A stretch of DNA of 64,000 nucleotides, taken from positions 13,250,278-13,314,277 of the forward strand of contig JAKSZU010000029.1 of NCBI GenBank assembly GCA_026018925.1. Reading direction: 5' to 3'. The position numbers and the translations under genes are program-made. Within the stretch, counting starts at the first letter, position 1. Each line of letters starts with the position of its first letter. Positions 32,470-44,215 of this stretch are shown in pieces. The stretch is from Tupaia tana. Lineage: Eukaryota > Chordata > Mammalia > Scandentia > Tupaiidae. The notes below the pieces were generated by a model that was given only the letters and a program-made list of their open reading frames with translations, did no database searches and had not been told where the DNA came from.

Positions 32470-33206
32470 CTTCATTTTGCCGCCTGTGGCTGGTGGCCAC
32501 ATGCAGGCGCAGGCCTGGGGGCCACACACAGGCCCAGGGCCACATGCAGGGCCGGCGGCCACGCGCAGGCAGTGGGGGCCCACGAGCGTGGGCCCAGGGC
32601 CCACATGTAGGCACGCCACGCAGGGGCACGCAGGGCGCAGAGCCCCGGCCTGCCGCACAAGGGCACGTGAGGCGTAGAGTCCAGGCCCCCTGCGCCGGCC
32701 CGGCCCGCCGCCACACAGGGGCACACGGGGCACAGAGCCCCGGCCCGCCACGGCGCACAGGGCACAGAGCCCCGGCCCACCGCACCGGCCCGGCCCGCCG
32801 CCACGCAGGGGCGCGCGGGTTGCAGAGCCCCGGCCCGCTGCGCAGGCCCGGCCCGCCATTCAGAGGCACGTGGGGCGCAGAGCCCCGGCCCGCCACGCAG
32901 GGGCACGCAGGGTGCAGAGCCCCGGCCCGCCACGCCGGCCTGACCCACTGCCACGCAGGGGCACGTGGGGTGCAGAGCCCCGGCCCGCCGTGCAGGCCCG
33001 GCCCGCCGTGCAGGGGCATGCGGGGCACAGAGCCCCGGCCCACTGCACAGGGGCACACGGGGCACAGAGCCATGGCCCACCGTGCCAGCCCGGCCCGCCA
33101 CTGCACAGGGGCATGCGGAGCGCAGAGCCCCGGCCCGCCACGCTGGCCCGGCCCGCCATGCAGGGGCACGCGGGGCGCAGAGCCCCCGCAGGCCCGGCCC
33201 GCTGCG
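32470..33206 (-). repeat. GC-rich VNTR of composite copy B
   Basis: About 0.74 kb of tandem units of roughly 37 bp (plus: CCCCGGCCCGCCACGCAGGG, then GCACGCGGGGCGCAGAG), some extended by an extra CCGGCCCGCCGTGCAGG. It is CpG-dense. Long open frames on both strands come only from the absence of AT-rich stop codons. Confidence 0.92.
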
Positions 33207-33210
33207 CAGA

Positions 33211-33225
33211 AGCAGGTCAGTATTT
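33211..33225. repeat. Target duplication (right) of composite element B
   Basis: AGCAGGTCAGTATTT. On minus the site reads TTTTAAAAATACTG, a T/A junction suited to L1 endonuclease. Confidence 0.85.
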
Positions 33226-34015
33226 TTAAAAGGCAATAGCACAAAATCTGAGATGCTTTGTACTTCTCTCTCTCTTTCCAGCTGTTTCCTGAGCTGTGGG
33301 AGCTTAAGGCAAGGGGAGCAGGGAGTAGGAGTCCAAAGAACACCTGTTCAGGCAAAAGCAACTGCAAGAAACTGGGAAGAGCATTCCTTCTGAGCTCACT
33401 ATCTTGCTACTGCTGGTTCCTGCAGGATGGCAGCTTATGGAGGAGGAATACAGGAGGGAAGGTCCAAAGCACATAAGTGTGTGCCACAGGCAGCAGCAAG
33501 AAGTCTGAGATACTCACTCTTGCTCTCTCTCTCTAACACTGTCTTCTGCACTTTGGGAACGAAAGGCAAAGGGGAGCAGGGGTATGGGGTTCCAAAAAAC
33601 ACCTCTGCAGCCAAAAGTCAACAGCAAGAACTATGGGATGTGCACTTCTGAGCTCACTTTTGCTTCTGATGCCTCCTGCATTGTGGGGCATACTGTAGAG
33701 GGGTACAGGGGGATAGGGGAAGTTTAGAGCACACCTGTGCCATCAAAGTCAGCAGCAAGATGTGCTCCTGTTTACTCTCTCTCTCCGTACTGCTGGTTTC
33801 TGCCCAGGGGTTGGCTTATGGTGGAAGGGCTCCAGTGCTGGGGGTGGTGGGAGGAAAAGTCCCAAAGCACACATGCACCAGCAAAAGGCAGCAGCAAGAA
33901 GTCTGAGACATGTGATATTTCTGCTTACTCTTGTGTACTGATTTTCTGCCAGTGGCTCCTGCACCATGGGGGCGTTTGGCCGAAGGGTTTGTGGATAGGG
34001 GGTTCCAAAGCATAA
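33226..34015 (-). repeat. Array of degenerate ~137-bp monomers (second part)
   Basis: Continues the array after the composite insertion. Unit starts lie near 33226 (joined to 31443 before insertion), 33337, 33467, 33592, 33728, 33862 and 34006. In total about 24 monomers. Confidence 0.8.
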
Positions 34016-34135
34016 CTGTGGCTACGCACACATATGTGCTTGGCGTAAGTTTTAAGCCGCCGAATCCAGGACTGGAACCATGGTTGACTACATAGGAGTC
34101 CATTAATGTAAACCTTATGTCATCTGCTGGTCCCC
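34016..34135 (-). repeat. SINE head half, minus
   Basis: GCACACATATGTGCTTGGCG through TTTTAAGCCGCCGAATCCAG to GTCATCTGCTGGTCCCC; the body and tail are missing, so the junction cuts the last monomer. Confidence 0.75.
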
Positions 34136-34156
34136 AGTGTTTTTGTTTGTTTGTCT

Positions 34157-34159
<3 letters not shown>

Positions 34160-34203
<44 letters not shown>

Positions 34204-34442
34204 ATCTTTACTATAAAGTATGTGTGCTCACCGGAAAGACAGAGGCAGAGAGATAGAAAGTGTGAAATGACCCCCTAGGGTGAATTGCCATGCCACATTG
34301 CCTTCTCCATTCTCCTCTTTTGATTTTGGATATGCACAAACAGGTTCCCATTGTGATTTTAAGCCACTGGGTTTGAGACTCAATCTCTGTCGACAACAGG
34401 AGAGTTCAGCAAACTTAACTATTTCATCACCTGCTGGTCCTC
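34160..34442 (-). repeat. SINE, minus
   Basis: Very long T-run (34160-34198), inverted tail TTTACTATAAAGTATGTG, body, and head ending ATCACCTGCTGGTCC. Confidence 0.85.
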
Positions 34443-35295
34443 ATAGTAACATTTTTACTAAGTTATTTTAACATTTTACTAAGTCTTTCATTTCTATCAG
34501 TGAATAAATTTGTGATTGCTCATTCAGTAAGGTCTTTTTAGCCCCTTCTCATGTGTAAGTGACTGTTCTCCCACAGCGGAATCTTGGAATAAGCAACATC
34601 ATTTCTCTGACCTACTTCATTCACCCTCTCTTCCAGCTATAATTTTAATACAGAAACCTCTCTATTTGTCCAGGATTAAGAAAATGAATTTGTTTTTGGT
34701 AAGTTGTTTACTGATTTCCCCTCGTGTTTTACCTTGTATTTAGGAATTTTATGAGGGTTTATTAATTAAAATGGAAGAGTTAAAATAAATTTAGCATGAG
34801 AAATGCATAAGAAGGCAAGATATGATTGACAGGGTGAAATAGGCAGGTTATAAGGCCTTTAGAGCCCTGTGAGATGAGTACATATTGGTCTCTAGTCTTT
34901 GATATCATAGGAAAAACACATTTATTACATGGTTTGAATTGACTCTAAGGGGAGAGCATGCTAAATTCTCAAGGGATATGAATCATGAGATAGTCTTTAT
35001 TGGTCACATAGATGACATGGGAGACAGTGTCTCATAACTAACCTGGAAATGAGCACTCAGTGTTCTACAGTGATCACTGTTACTAATTGCTAAAACACAA
35101 ACCTGTCAGTAGCTTTTTCTAGGGTTGCTAATATAGCATAGTCCCAGACAGCTCTTAGAAATACCTGCTTGATACATATAAACATGGAATGTGTGGCAGG
35201 AATTTACTACAGTTTCCTAAAGAACCATCCATAAATTTTTCTCAGCTAGTGTATATGTGCTGATTATGCCAACAAGCTGCCCAAAGTTATATTTC
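34443..35295. other. Unassigned unique DNA
   Basis: No open frame of note, no repeat signature and no RNA gene recognised. Confidence 0.4.
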
Positions 35296-35530
35296 CTGAC
35301 CAATGTAGTAATGCACTGCATAGCAGCATTTCAGTGATGTGCTGTATGTATTAATGTGGCCCAAGAAGATTATAATGAAGCCCCCAAATCTCTGTAATCT
35401 AGCATAGTTATAGCTGTCATAACCTTGTAAAGTAACGCATTACCCACATGTTTGTGGTAATGCTGGTGAAAATAAACCTACTGTGCTGCCAGTTGCATGT
35501 AAATATATACATACAATTATAATCAGTAAA
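35295..35530 (-). mobile_element. Tigger1/MER2-like DNA transposon end
   Basis: Resembles the Tigger1/MER2 terminal region: GATTATAATG, GTCATAACnTnGTAAAGTAACGCATTAC, CATGTTTGTGG, AATGCTGG, AAACCTACTGTGCTGCCAGT and ACATACAATTAT. It is an ancient fragment. Matched from memory; orientation is tentative. Confidence 0.65.
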
Positions 35531-35639
35531 TATGTATACTTATAAAGATAAATATAAATGAATATAATTATACATATATTTCCATTTTGGAATCATTCCT
35601 TGGTTACAAGTAATCATTGTACACCTTTGTGAAATACAG

Positions 35640-35750
35640 TATTTTTAAAAATAATTGTTTTTATTTATCTATTTATTTGTTGTCATTTTTGAGCCACCTG
35701 GTCCGGGGTGAACTACAGTCAGCGATGTTGGAATACAGAACTTAGCCACC
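35640..35750 (-). repeat. SINE head remnant, minus (weak)
   Basis: AGCCACCTGGTCCGGGGTGA...GAACTTAGCCACCA matches the inverted head region only. Confidence 0.4.
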
Positions 35751-36479
35751 ACTGTTGTATTATGGTTTTTTATATTACAGTATCATTGTCTCTCTATTCT
35801 GTTTTTTGTTTTATTTTCTGTTTAGAAACATCTCACATAATCAAGTTTCTCTATTTTTGGTTTTTTTTCCATGCATCAAGGGTCTTATTTAAGTAGTCTT
35901 TACCCACTCCAACATGTTGTTCTTGTACATTCCTTAACAGGTTTATAAATTTGTGCATTATATTGAAGTCTTTAATCCACCTTGAGTTAATTGTAACTGG
36001 TGAGAGATGATCTAGTTTTACTCGAATGTTGGTGGATATTAATTTCTCCCAGAACCATTTATTGAAAACTCTTTTTTTCCATAGGCTTGATCTGTGGCCT
36101 TTGCCAGAAATCAGTTGGCTGTATGTTAAGTTTTTTCCTGTTTATTCTATTCATTTGGCCTGTCATATGTCTGTGTTTGTGCCAATACCATGCTGTTTTA
36201 GTGATTAAGGATTTACAATACATTTAGGAGTCAGGAAGTAAGGTACCTCCAACTTTATTCCTTTTGTACAGAATTGGTCTGATTATGTATTTTGTGATTA
36301 TGCATAAATTTTATCATTATTTCTGTGTAGAATATTGCTGGGTATTTTTTTGGTAAGAATTGGAATGAATTTGTAGATCACTGGCGTAGTATTGGCATAG
36401 CACCTATATTGATTCTTCAAATTCATGAAAAGAGCTGTCTTCCTGGTTTTTGTATATTTCTCAAGTAACTTGTTTAGCT

Positions 36480-36748
36480 TTTTTTTTTTTTTTTTTGTAG
36501 AGGTTTTTTCCCTATAGGGCACGTGTGCTCACCAGAAAGACAGAGAGAGACAGAGAGACAGAAAGCGAGAAATTACCCCCCAGGGGGGATGGCCACACCA
36601 CAATCCCTTCTCCTCCATTCTCCTCTCAGGATCTTGGGCACGCATGCACACGTGCCCAGCATGTGTTTAAGCCACTGGATCAGGAACTCAAACCGCAGTC
36701 AACTACATGGGAGTCCAGCAACATAGCCATTACACTAACTGCTGATCC
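36480..36748 (-). repeat. SINE, minus, young, in old L1
   Basis: T-run, TTTTTTCCCTATAGGGCACG, body, head ending ACTAACTGCTGATCCC. Flanks ACTTGTTTAGCTTTT and ACTTGTTCAGCTTTT form the target duplication. Confidence 0.92.
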
Positions 36749-36924
36749 CACTTGTTCAGCTTTTATAATTATTTTTATAGAGGTCTTTCATTTTCTGGGT
36801 GAGATTTTTTTCCAAATAATTTTTGTGGTTATTGTGAATGGGATTGCCTTCTTCACTTTTTTTTTTCTCAGTTTATGCATACTTAGTGTAGAAAAATGCT
36901 ACAGATATTTTTAATTACCCAAGG

Positions 36925-37255
36925 ACTTGTGTAATTGTTAGAGAGAGTGATAGAGAGATGGAGATACACGAAGAGAAAAAGCACCTCAAAATGAAACGTA
37001 TAATGGCCATTATGAGCTATAAACCTACCTGGGAACTATCCTCTGGATTAAATTGACATAGCCAGGGTGCTCAGGGGATGCTGCACTCTCTTTCCTCCAA
37101 TTCTCCTTCCCATCAGGATTTTGTGCACACATGCACACATACACACACTCAATGTATTTCCCAAGCCCTCAGGGCCTTGGACTCAAACCACAGGTGATTA
37201 TGTGGGATCTGGCTCCCTACACATAGTATTTACTCCCTGTGCTATGGAGATAGCC
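36925..37255 (-). repeat. SINE-like insertion, minus, diverged
   Basis: Purine-rich start (GAGAGAGTGATAGAGAGATGG), CTCTTTCCTCCAATTCTCC...ATCAGGATTTTGTG and a box B-like GGACTCAAACC segment interrupt the L1. Longer than usual, with extra sequence. Confidence 0.5.
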
Positions 37256-37870
37256 TACTGCAGATTTTTGTATGCTGGATTTGTATCCTGCAACTTTACT
37301 GCATTTGTTTATTTCATCTAAGAGTTATTTGGTGGATTCTTTAGGTTATCCCATATATTGGGTTGTTAAAAAAAAGTAGAAAAATGCATCATGACTTTTC
37401 TGATGAACCATTATATAATCAAGTCCACCACAAATAGGGACAACTTAATTTTTTTCTTTTTCAATTTATATGCCATTATTTTGTTCTTTCATCTGACTTT
37501 ATTAGCTAGTACTTCCAGTATCTATTTTGAATGGGAGAGAAGAAAGTGGACGTCTCTGTCTTATTCTAGTTTGAAGTTGAAAATGTTTCCAGTTTTTCCC
37601 GTTCAATATTATGTTAGCTGTAGGAATGTCACCTATGGCCTTTATTTGGTTATGAAATGTATTTTCTATGCCTATTTTATTGATTCTTAATCATAAAGGA
37701 CTATTACATTTTATCAAATATTTTTATGTGTCAGTTAATATGATCATAGAATTTTTGTCATTTTTTCTCTTAATGTGATCTATTACATTTGTTGTTTTAT
37801 ATATATTGAATTATCCTTGTATTCCAGGAATAAATCCTACCTGGTCATAATGTATAATATTTTTAAAAGG

Positions 37871-39080
37871 TTGTTGGATTGGTTTCAATCATGACATGGC
37901 CCTATATTAAGCTTTCATAGACATGTGGTACTTTGGTGTTCCTTGCATCTTTTTTGCACATTCATATCAGTCTCTGGTTTTATTTTCTTTAATACTAGAT
38001 AAGTTGCTTTTTTTAATGTAGATCTCCTGGTGATGAGGTATCTTAACTTCTTTTTAATTACCAAATATCTTTGTTTTATGTCATTTTTTTTTCTTCTTAT
38101 GGGAAAGCTCACTCACTAGAGACAGAGAGGAGGAAAGGAGAAAGAATCCCTCATAACCAGCTTCCAATGGCCTTTTTATAATTCTTCCTGGGTGGAATTG
38201 GGTTTGACCCCTAATACATCATAGTAAGTGATTTCTTTTACCCTTTCTTAGTGCCACTGAGTGGGCTGAAGGTAGAGCAGGAGAATTTAGCTTTTGACAG
38301 CTCAGGCAGCCATTATTCCTCTAATTGTCAACATGCATTCTTGAAAGTTTCTGAAAACCATTTTCATAAAATTTATTTTACTACCAACAATCTTCATTTG
38401 TAGCATTTGTACATCTTCTTTAAGTCCATAAATTTATTTCTGCATAGTTTAATTTCTTGCCTGGAAGTTGAAATATCTATCATTTGAGTAATTTTATTTC
38501 TGAAATATGGGTCATATTTTGCTTTCATTTGATGGAATATGAATTTTAAATTCTACCTTGGATATTGTAAATTATACTTAATGGAGCTTCTGAATACTGT
38601 TACATATCTCAGAAGATCGATTTTTATTCTACATATTGGTCAACTGGCTAGATTCAAGTTCTAGATTTTATATCCCTTGCAGTGATGAGCTGCTGATTTT
38701 CAGTTTCTTTCAGTTTCTAATAGCTGCTGTTTAGTAGGTCCCTCTGAGTTCTGTAAATGTGTATTTAGTAGTTCACCAGCAATTTTGATGAGTTTTAGAT
38801 GGAAATTCAGAGGATTATAGTCTTTGGCTTCCTCTTTTCTAGGACTTATGACCTTCTCCCCAAATTTCTGGTTGTCTGTTCAGCCCTGAACACTAGTTTT
38901 TGATAAGCTGAGCCCGTAAAGGTGCAGCTTTTACTTCCTTGATCTGTATGCAACCTGGAGAGTTCCCTGTGGTAAAATGCCAAAAACTTACAGAATTTGT
39001 CCTTTAAGAATCTCTAAATCCACTTTCTTCCTTCTTTTAACTATTCTCCACTGTCTCAGGTAGTTCCATTCTACATTTTC
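37871..39080. other. Unassigned AT-rich DNA
   Basis: May contain further, badly decayed L1 pieces on minus and a SINE trace near 38085-38240 (GGGAAAGCTCACTCACTAGAG). Nothing firmer. Confidence 0.3.
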
Positions 39081-39081
39081 A

Positions 39082-39086
<5 letters not shown>

Positions 39087-39120
<34 letters not shown>

Positions 39121-39150
39121 TGTGTGTGTATATGTATATATTTATATATG
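39087..39150. repeat. (CA)n-(TG)n palindromic microsatellite
   Basis: ACACAC... to 39117, then GTGTGTGTGT and TATATGTATATA; the two halves can pair with each other. Confidence 0.9.
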
Positions 39151-39824
39151 TACATGTATATTTGTTTTTCATGAGTGTTCTTTTGTCTAAGCCCTTTGCC
39201 ATTATTTCATGTGCCTTGTTATTTTTAAGTGTTCATATGATAATAGCTCTTCTATTATTTAATTCCTTCAGTCTGTATTGTAGCTTTATATTTTCTACCC
39301 TGGACTGTTTCAAATTTTCTAAGTCTAGTATTTTTTTTTTACTACAGGAATGTAGTCTGTCTTCCATGAGAGACACTTATATACTCATTAAGTAAAGGTG
39401 AAGTAAGGACTACATTATAGATTTAATGTATTTTCTGCTTATTTATGGTCCACAAACTTTTTGTTACCTTAAGTGTAACATTTTTGAAATGGCTGTTTTG
39501 TGGTTCACAATATTCACATTTGACTTTTAATGTAACTTCAAGCATTTACATTACACCAGTTTGTGTACAAGAACTCTATAATAGTGTACTTGCACTTTTC
39601 TTAGTTTCTCTACCATGTCATCATGGATTTTACATCGTACATATTATAATCCCAACATGTGACTTTTTCACTTTCCTATACATTGACACACTCAGCTTTA
39701 ACTACATGACTCGAGACCTATAATCATAAATTGCATTGTAAGCATGAGTTATCCATATAGCCCATAGCCATATGTTGCCTTTTTTCAAAAACAGATACCG
39801 CCTTTTTTCAAAAAGGAATTATTT
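39151..39824. other. Unassigned AT-rich DNA
   Basis: Two frames of about 91 codons (39120-39395 and 39445-39723, plus) have no recognised motif and a hydrophobic, T-rich composition typical of antisense A-rich repeats. Confidence 0.3.
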
Positions 39825-39982
39825 ATTTAATTTTATTTATTATCATTTTATTTTGCTCTAGGGCACTCACACTCATGGTGGGAGGAGTGAGAAAACAAGC
39901 CACCAGTCTGAGCCTCCCCTTGAACTGTGGTCTGCTATGTGGGGTCTAACACCTTTACCACATCACCATCTGCTGGCCCCAG
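39825..39982 (-). repeat. Short-form SINE, minus
   Basis: TTTGCTCTAGGGCACTCACA, AAACAAGCCACC, GAACTGTGGTCTGCTATGTG, ending CATCTGCTGGCCCC. Confidence 0.8.
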
Positions 39983-40480
39983 CCAAAGTCTTCCTTAAAA
40001 GTTTGGAAAAAAAAGCAATGTATATGGGTCCTCACTTATTTTTTATTTCCAATACTCTTGTTTGTATCTTGCCAGATCTTTATCTGTTTTAACATTTTCT
40101 ACTTTGTGACAGCTTGGCTCCTATACACCTTCTTGTAGTTGTCTTCGTATTGTCTATTGCTATATGATATTAGGCTATCTTTTAAGACCATGACTTTTAT
40201 GACACCAGCTGTATATATGCAAGTTAAGGTGATCTGATCCCCCAAATTACCTTAGGCCTTGTAATTTCTAGAGGCAATTATGAACCTAGGAAGTTTTTAA
40301 AATCACTGTTAGGATACATTTTTATGCAAGAATCCACTAAAATCAGCCAGGGGACAATATGCACAAGGTATGTTTTATGGGTCATTTGCTCAAGTTTCCA
40401 ATTGTTTTCTCTCAGTAGAATTCTGTTGATATTGCCTGTTTCTCCCAACAGTAATGGGCAACAACACCCACAGGACATTG
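39983..40480. other. Unassigned DNA, partly L1-like
   Basis: Between the SINE and the clear L1 match at 40500. 40090-40270 resembles antisense L1 loosely. Confidence 0.3.
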
Positions 40481-40489
40481 GAAATGTGA

Positions 40490-42109
40490 GAATCTCATCC
40501 AAGCCATTGTTCAGGGTTAGGTGGTATCTCATTGTAGTTTTGATTTGTATCTCCCTTGTGATAAGGGATGTTGAGCATTTTTTATATATTTTTTGACTGT
40601 TTTTTTTGTCTTCTTTAGAGGGGTATCTGTTGAGCTTATTGGCCCATCTTTTAATTGGGCTGATCTTTTCTTTTTCTTTTCTTTTTTTTTTTTTTCATGT
40701 GCACTGTTTGATTTCTTTGTATATTCTAGTTATTAGACCCCTATTTGAGACATACTGTGCAAATCTATTTTCCCACTTCAAGGGTTGTCAATTCACTCTA
40801 ATTCTTTATTTTGCTGTGCAGAAGCTTTTGAAATAACATGTTCCCACTTGTTTATTTTTGGGGTTGTTTCCTGTGCTTTGGGGATCTTACTGAATAAGTC
40901 CTTGCCTGTGCCAATGTCTTCATGGTTTCCCCTGCATCATTCACCAGTAGTTTTATAGTTTGAGGTCTTGGGTTTAGATGTTTGATCAAGTTTGAGTTGA
41001 TTTTCGTTTATGGTGAGAGATAGGAGTCCAGTTTTCTCTTTCTGCAGGTGGATACCCAGTTTTTCCAGCCCAATGTGCTGAAGAGGTTTTCTTTTCTCCA
41101 TTAGATTGACTGCCTTTTGTTAGAAAACAGTTGGCTATATGTTTGGGGATTTACTTCTGGGGTTTATTCTGGTTCCAATTGTCCACATGTTTGTTTTTGT
41201 GCCAATACCATGCTGTTTTGATGATCACAGCTTTGTAATACATTTTGGGGTCAAGAAGTTTATTTCTGGCGTCTCTATTCTGTCCCATTGGACCACCTCT
41301 CTGTTTTGTGCCAAAACCATGGTGTTTTGATTATTACAGCTTTATTGTATATTTTGGGGTCACAGAGGGAGAAGCCTTTTACTCCACTCTTCTTGCAGAG
41401 AATTTCTTTGATAATACTGTGTCTTCAATGATTCTAGACAAATTCTATGATTTTTTAAAATCTGTGTAGAATAGCTCTGGTAATTTGATAAGGGTTGCAT
41501 TAAATTTGTAGATTAAATTGGGTAGGATTGACATTTTGATTATATCAATTCTTCTAATCCAGGGACATGGGATTCTTTTTTTTTTCCACTCTTTGTGTCA
41601 TTTTCAATTTCTTTCTTTCTTTCTTTCTTTTTTTTTTTTTTTTGAGAGGTTTCTTTGTCATAGGGTGTGTGCACTCACCAGAAAGACAGAGAGACAGAAA
41701 GCAAGAAATCACCCCCCAGGGGGGATGGCCACACCACAGTCCCTTCTCCTTCATTCTCCTCTCAAGATATTGGGCACGCACGCACACACGCCCGGCGTGT
41801 GTTTAAGCCACCAGGTCCAGGACTCGAACTGTGGTCGACTTCGTGGGAGTTCAGTGACATAGCCATTATGCTAACTGCTGGTCCCTTCAATTTCTTTTTA
41901 AACTTTTCCATAGTTTTTCTTGTAGAGGTCATTGACTTCTTTGGTTAGGTTTATTCCTAGCTATCTTATGCTTCTTGCTGCTCTTGTAAGTGGCATAACT
42001 TTTTTCAAGTCTACCTCCATCTGCTCCTTTTCATTTATAGAAATGCTATATATATTTGCATGTTGATTTTGTATCCTGCCAGTTCATTGTATTCATTTAT
42101 CACTTCCAG

Positions 42110-42143
<34 letters not shown>

Positions 42144-42960
42144 CCTTTCCCTGTGTGTGTAGATTCTTTTAGATTTTCTTTGTATTTAATTATGTTATAT
42201 GCAAATAGAGGTGATTTCACTTCTTTCCCTATTTCAATGCCTTTTATTTTAGTTATTTGTCTGATTTCATTGGCTTGGACTTCCAGTAATATATGGAAAA
42301 GGAGTGGAGAAACTGGGCAGCTTTGATTTGTTTCAGTTTTTAGGTGAAAACCTTAACCCTTTTCCCCATTCAGTGTGATGTTAACGATCAGTTTTTCATA
42401 TATGGCTTTTATTGCGTTGAGAAATGTTGCATCTATGCCAATGTTGCTGAGTTTATTAATCATGAAGGAATGTTGTGTTTTTTCAAATGCTTCTTCTGCA
42501 TTGATTGATACTGTCATATGTTTTTATCCTTTTATCTGTTAATATAGTGTATTACATTACTAATTTTGTGTATATGAACCATCCTTGTATTCCTGGAATA
42601 AAGCCTACCTGGCTGTGGTGTGGTGTATAATATTTTTAACATGTCATTACATATAATTTCCTAGTATCTTGTTGAGAAGTTTCGCATCTATATTAATCAG
42701 AGATATTGGTCTGTAGTTTTCCTTGTTTGTTACATCATTTTCTCTTTTGGGGATGAGAGTGATAGAGATTTTATAAAATAAATTTGGGAGGATTTCTTCC
42801 TTTTGGATCTTTAGAAATCATTTGAGTTGAATGGAGATCATCTCTTCTTTCAAAATTTTGTAGAATTCAGAAGTGAAACCATTGGGACCTGCACTTTTCT
42901 TTGTTGGGAGATGATTTATTACTGATTAAATTCTTTTTTTATTAGTAATTCTATTTGAAA
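40490..42960 (-). mobile_element. Old L1 ORF2 fragment, minus
   Basis: Aligns to antisense ORF2 about 21400-23400 of the young L1, from GGTTAGGTGGTATCTCATTG to TTTGTTGGGAGATGATTTATTACTG. It contains an internal near-duplication (about 41155-41260 and 41261-41360) and a young SINE at 41628-41886. Many stops. Confidence 0.85.
41628..41886 (-). repeat. SINE, minus, young, in old L1
   Basis: T-run, GTCATAGGGTGTGTGCACTC, body with CGCACGCACACACGCCCGGC, head ending ACTGCTGGTCCC. TTCAATTTCTTT on both sides is the target duplication. Confidence 0.92.
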
Positions 42961-44199
42961 CATATCCACACAGATTAACAGTGAGTGACAGTCCATGTTA
43001 TCACTTATCTTTTGCAGTATTTCAGCACTTTATTTAACACCACTCTAAGCACTGGTATATAATTTTATAATTCTGGCTTCTTATATGTATGCTGTTATGA
43101 TGTCTTTTTTCATTTCATTTGGTTATATACATTCCTGATCATCTGAATATTTATTTTCCTTACAAAAATATATCATTAGAATAAAGAGATGTTTGAGGTT
43201 GCTTCAGTGTTCAAGTTCAATTGTTTTTCTTTTTTTTCCCCCAGCTTTTCTTCAGTTGTCCTAAATATGATTAGCCCTATTTTATAAATACACATGACCC
43301 TGCAACTAAGTCAGGTTTATAAATGGATTGCCCCAGTAGGAAAGCATTTATACTTCTTTTCAACAAAAGGGCTGTGAATACTGCTGTTATTGCTGGTTTT
43401 GAATATGTACTTCCCCAGTAATCTCTTGTGAAAGTTCAGTGGGACACAGAAGAAACAAGAATAAACAAGCTCTGTCACTGAGTTAAAAATATCCTTTATT
43501 GTACCTTCCTTCCCCTGTGGAACACAAAACACAGTATGGCAGTCAATGCTAAAGTCAGTATTTAGTGTGGCTTACCTATTCCCTATATGATTCTTGCAAT
43601 ATTTTTCTGTACTTCACTGTGTAGCATCCGTATGTCTTCACAGAACATTGAGGGCAAAGTACAGAGTAAGGTTATTTTGTGCATAGTTTGATGTCATTAA
43701 TACTTTTTTATTTTAAGGCATTGCCTCTCTCAGGTAAGGCTTTAAAGAGGACATAATCATGTTTAACCACTAAAGGGAAGAAAGAAAATTAGTTAACAAA
43801 AGGCTATTACACTTTCCTTGTGATAAATTTTACCTGCCCAGGACATTACACTGAGGTATTATTAGCTCTGTGGACTGACATTTAATAGAAGTACAATGCT
43901 ACTTTGTCACATCTTCAATCTGAAAAAATCCAATGTAGCTGCAAAACTGTTCCCAAAAGGCAGACTAGTTTCTTGAACTTCAGATGTAGTTTTAGAGAAG
44001 TTATAGGGCCTCCTGGCTCAGGAATGCATTGGTATCTCACACTGTTCACAGTGGATTAACACTGGATAATTCAGAAAGATAGCAGTAGTACAGTTACAGT
44101 CTACTTGTCATCTTCTGTGTCTTGAGTTTGGTGTTTTAATGCTGGACTTTTGAAATTTGGAGCTTGGTGGCACACAACCTACAAATCCAATATTGTCAC
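42961..44199. other. Unassigned DNA; possible 3' UTR-like segment on minus
   Basis: Not obviously repetitive. On minus, 44190 to about 43490 ends near an AATAAA (complement TTTATT at 43495-43500), so part could be a retrocopied 3' UTR. No coding frame is recognised. Confidence 0.3.
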
Positions 44200-44215
44200 A
44201 AAAGTTAGTAATAGT
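44200..44215. repeat. Target duplication (left) of HAL1-like copy 2
   Basis: AAAAGTTAGTAATAGT, exact match to 45645-45660. Confidence 0.92.

Larger units (their letters stand above)
31460..33210 (-). mobile_element. Composite VNTR retroelement, copy B (5'-truncated)
   Basis: Read on minus: GC-rich VNTR (33206-32470), a 260-bp unique segment (32470-32210), a 3' domain (32210-31480) and poly(A) (T-run at 31461-31480). The segment 32035-32205 aligns with 49065-49215 of copy A (TGGGTCTCGTGCAG, AGGGCTGGACC/AGGGTTGGATT, TTTCAGGAA). Its 15-bp target duplication sits inside an L1 monomer, and removing the insert restores the monomer. No ORF1 or CA13 part is present, so this copy is 5'-truncated or lacks them. 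A SINE later landed in it. Confidence 0.8.
35790..37870 (-). mobile_element. Old L1 ORF2 fragment, minus
   Basis: Aligns to antisense ORF2 at about 21760-23100 of the young L1: TTTAATCCACCTTGAGTTAA, GTGCCAATACCATGCTGT, ATTCCAGGAATAAATCCTAC. Broken by a young SINE (36480-36748) and by an older repeat (36925-37255). Heavily mutated. Confidence 0.8.

Noticed and set aside
39445..39723. Membrane protein gene (hydrophobic 92-codon frame)
   Set aside because: T-rich composition typical of antisense A-rich repeats; no start context or family match.
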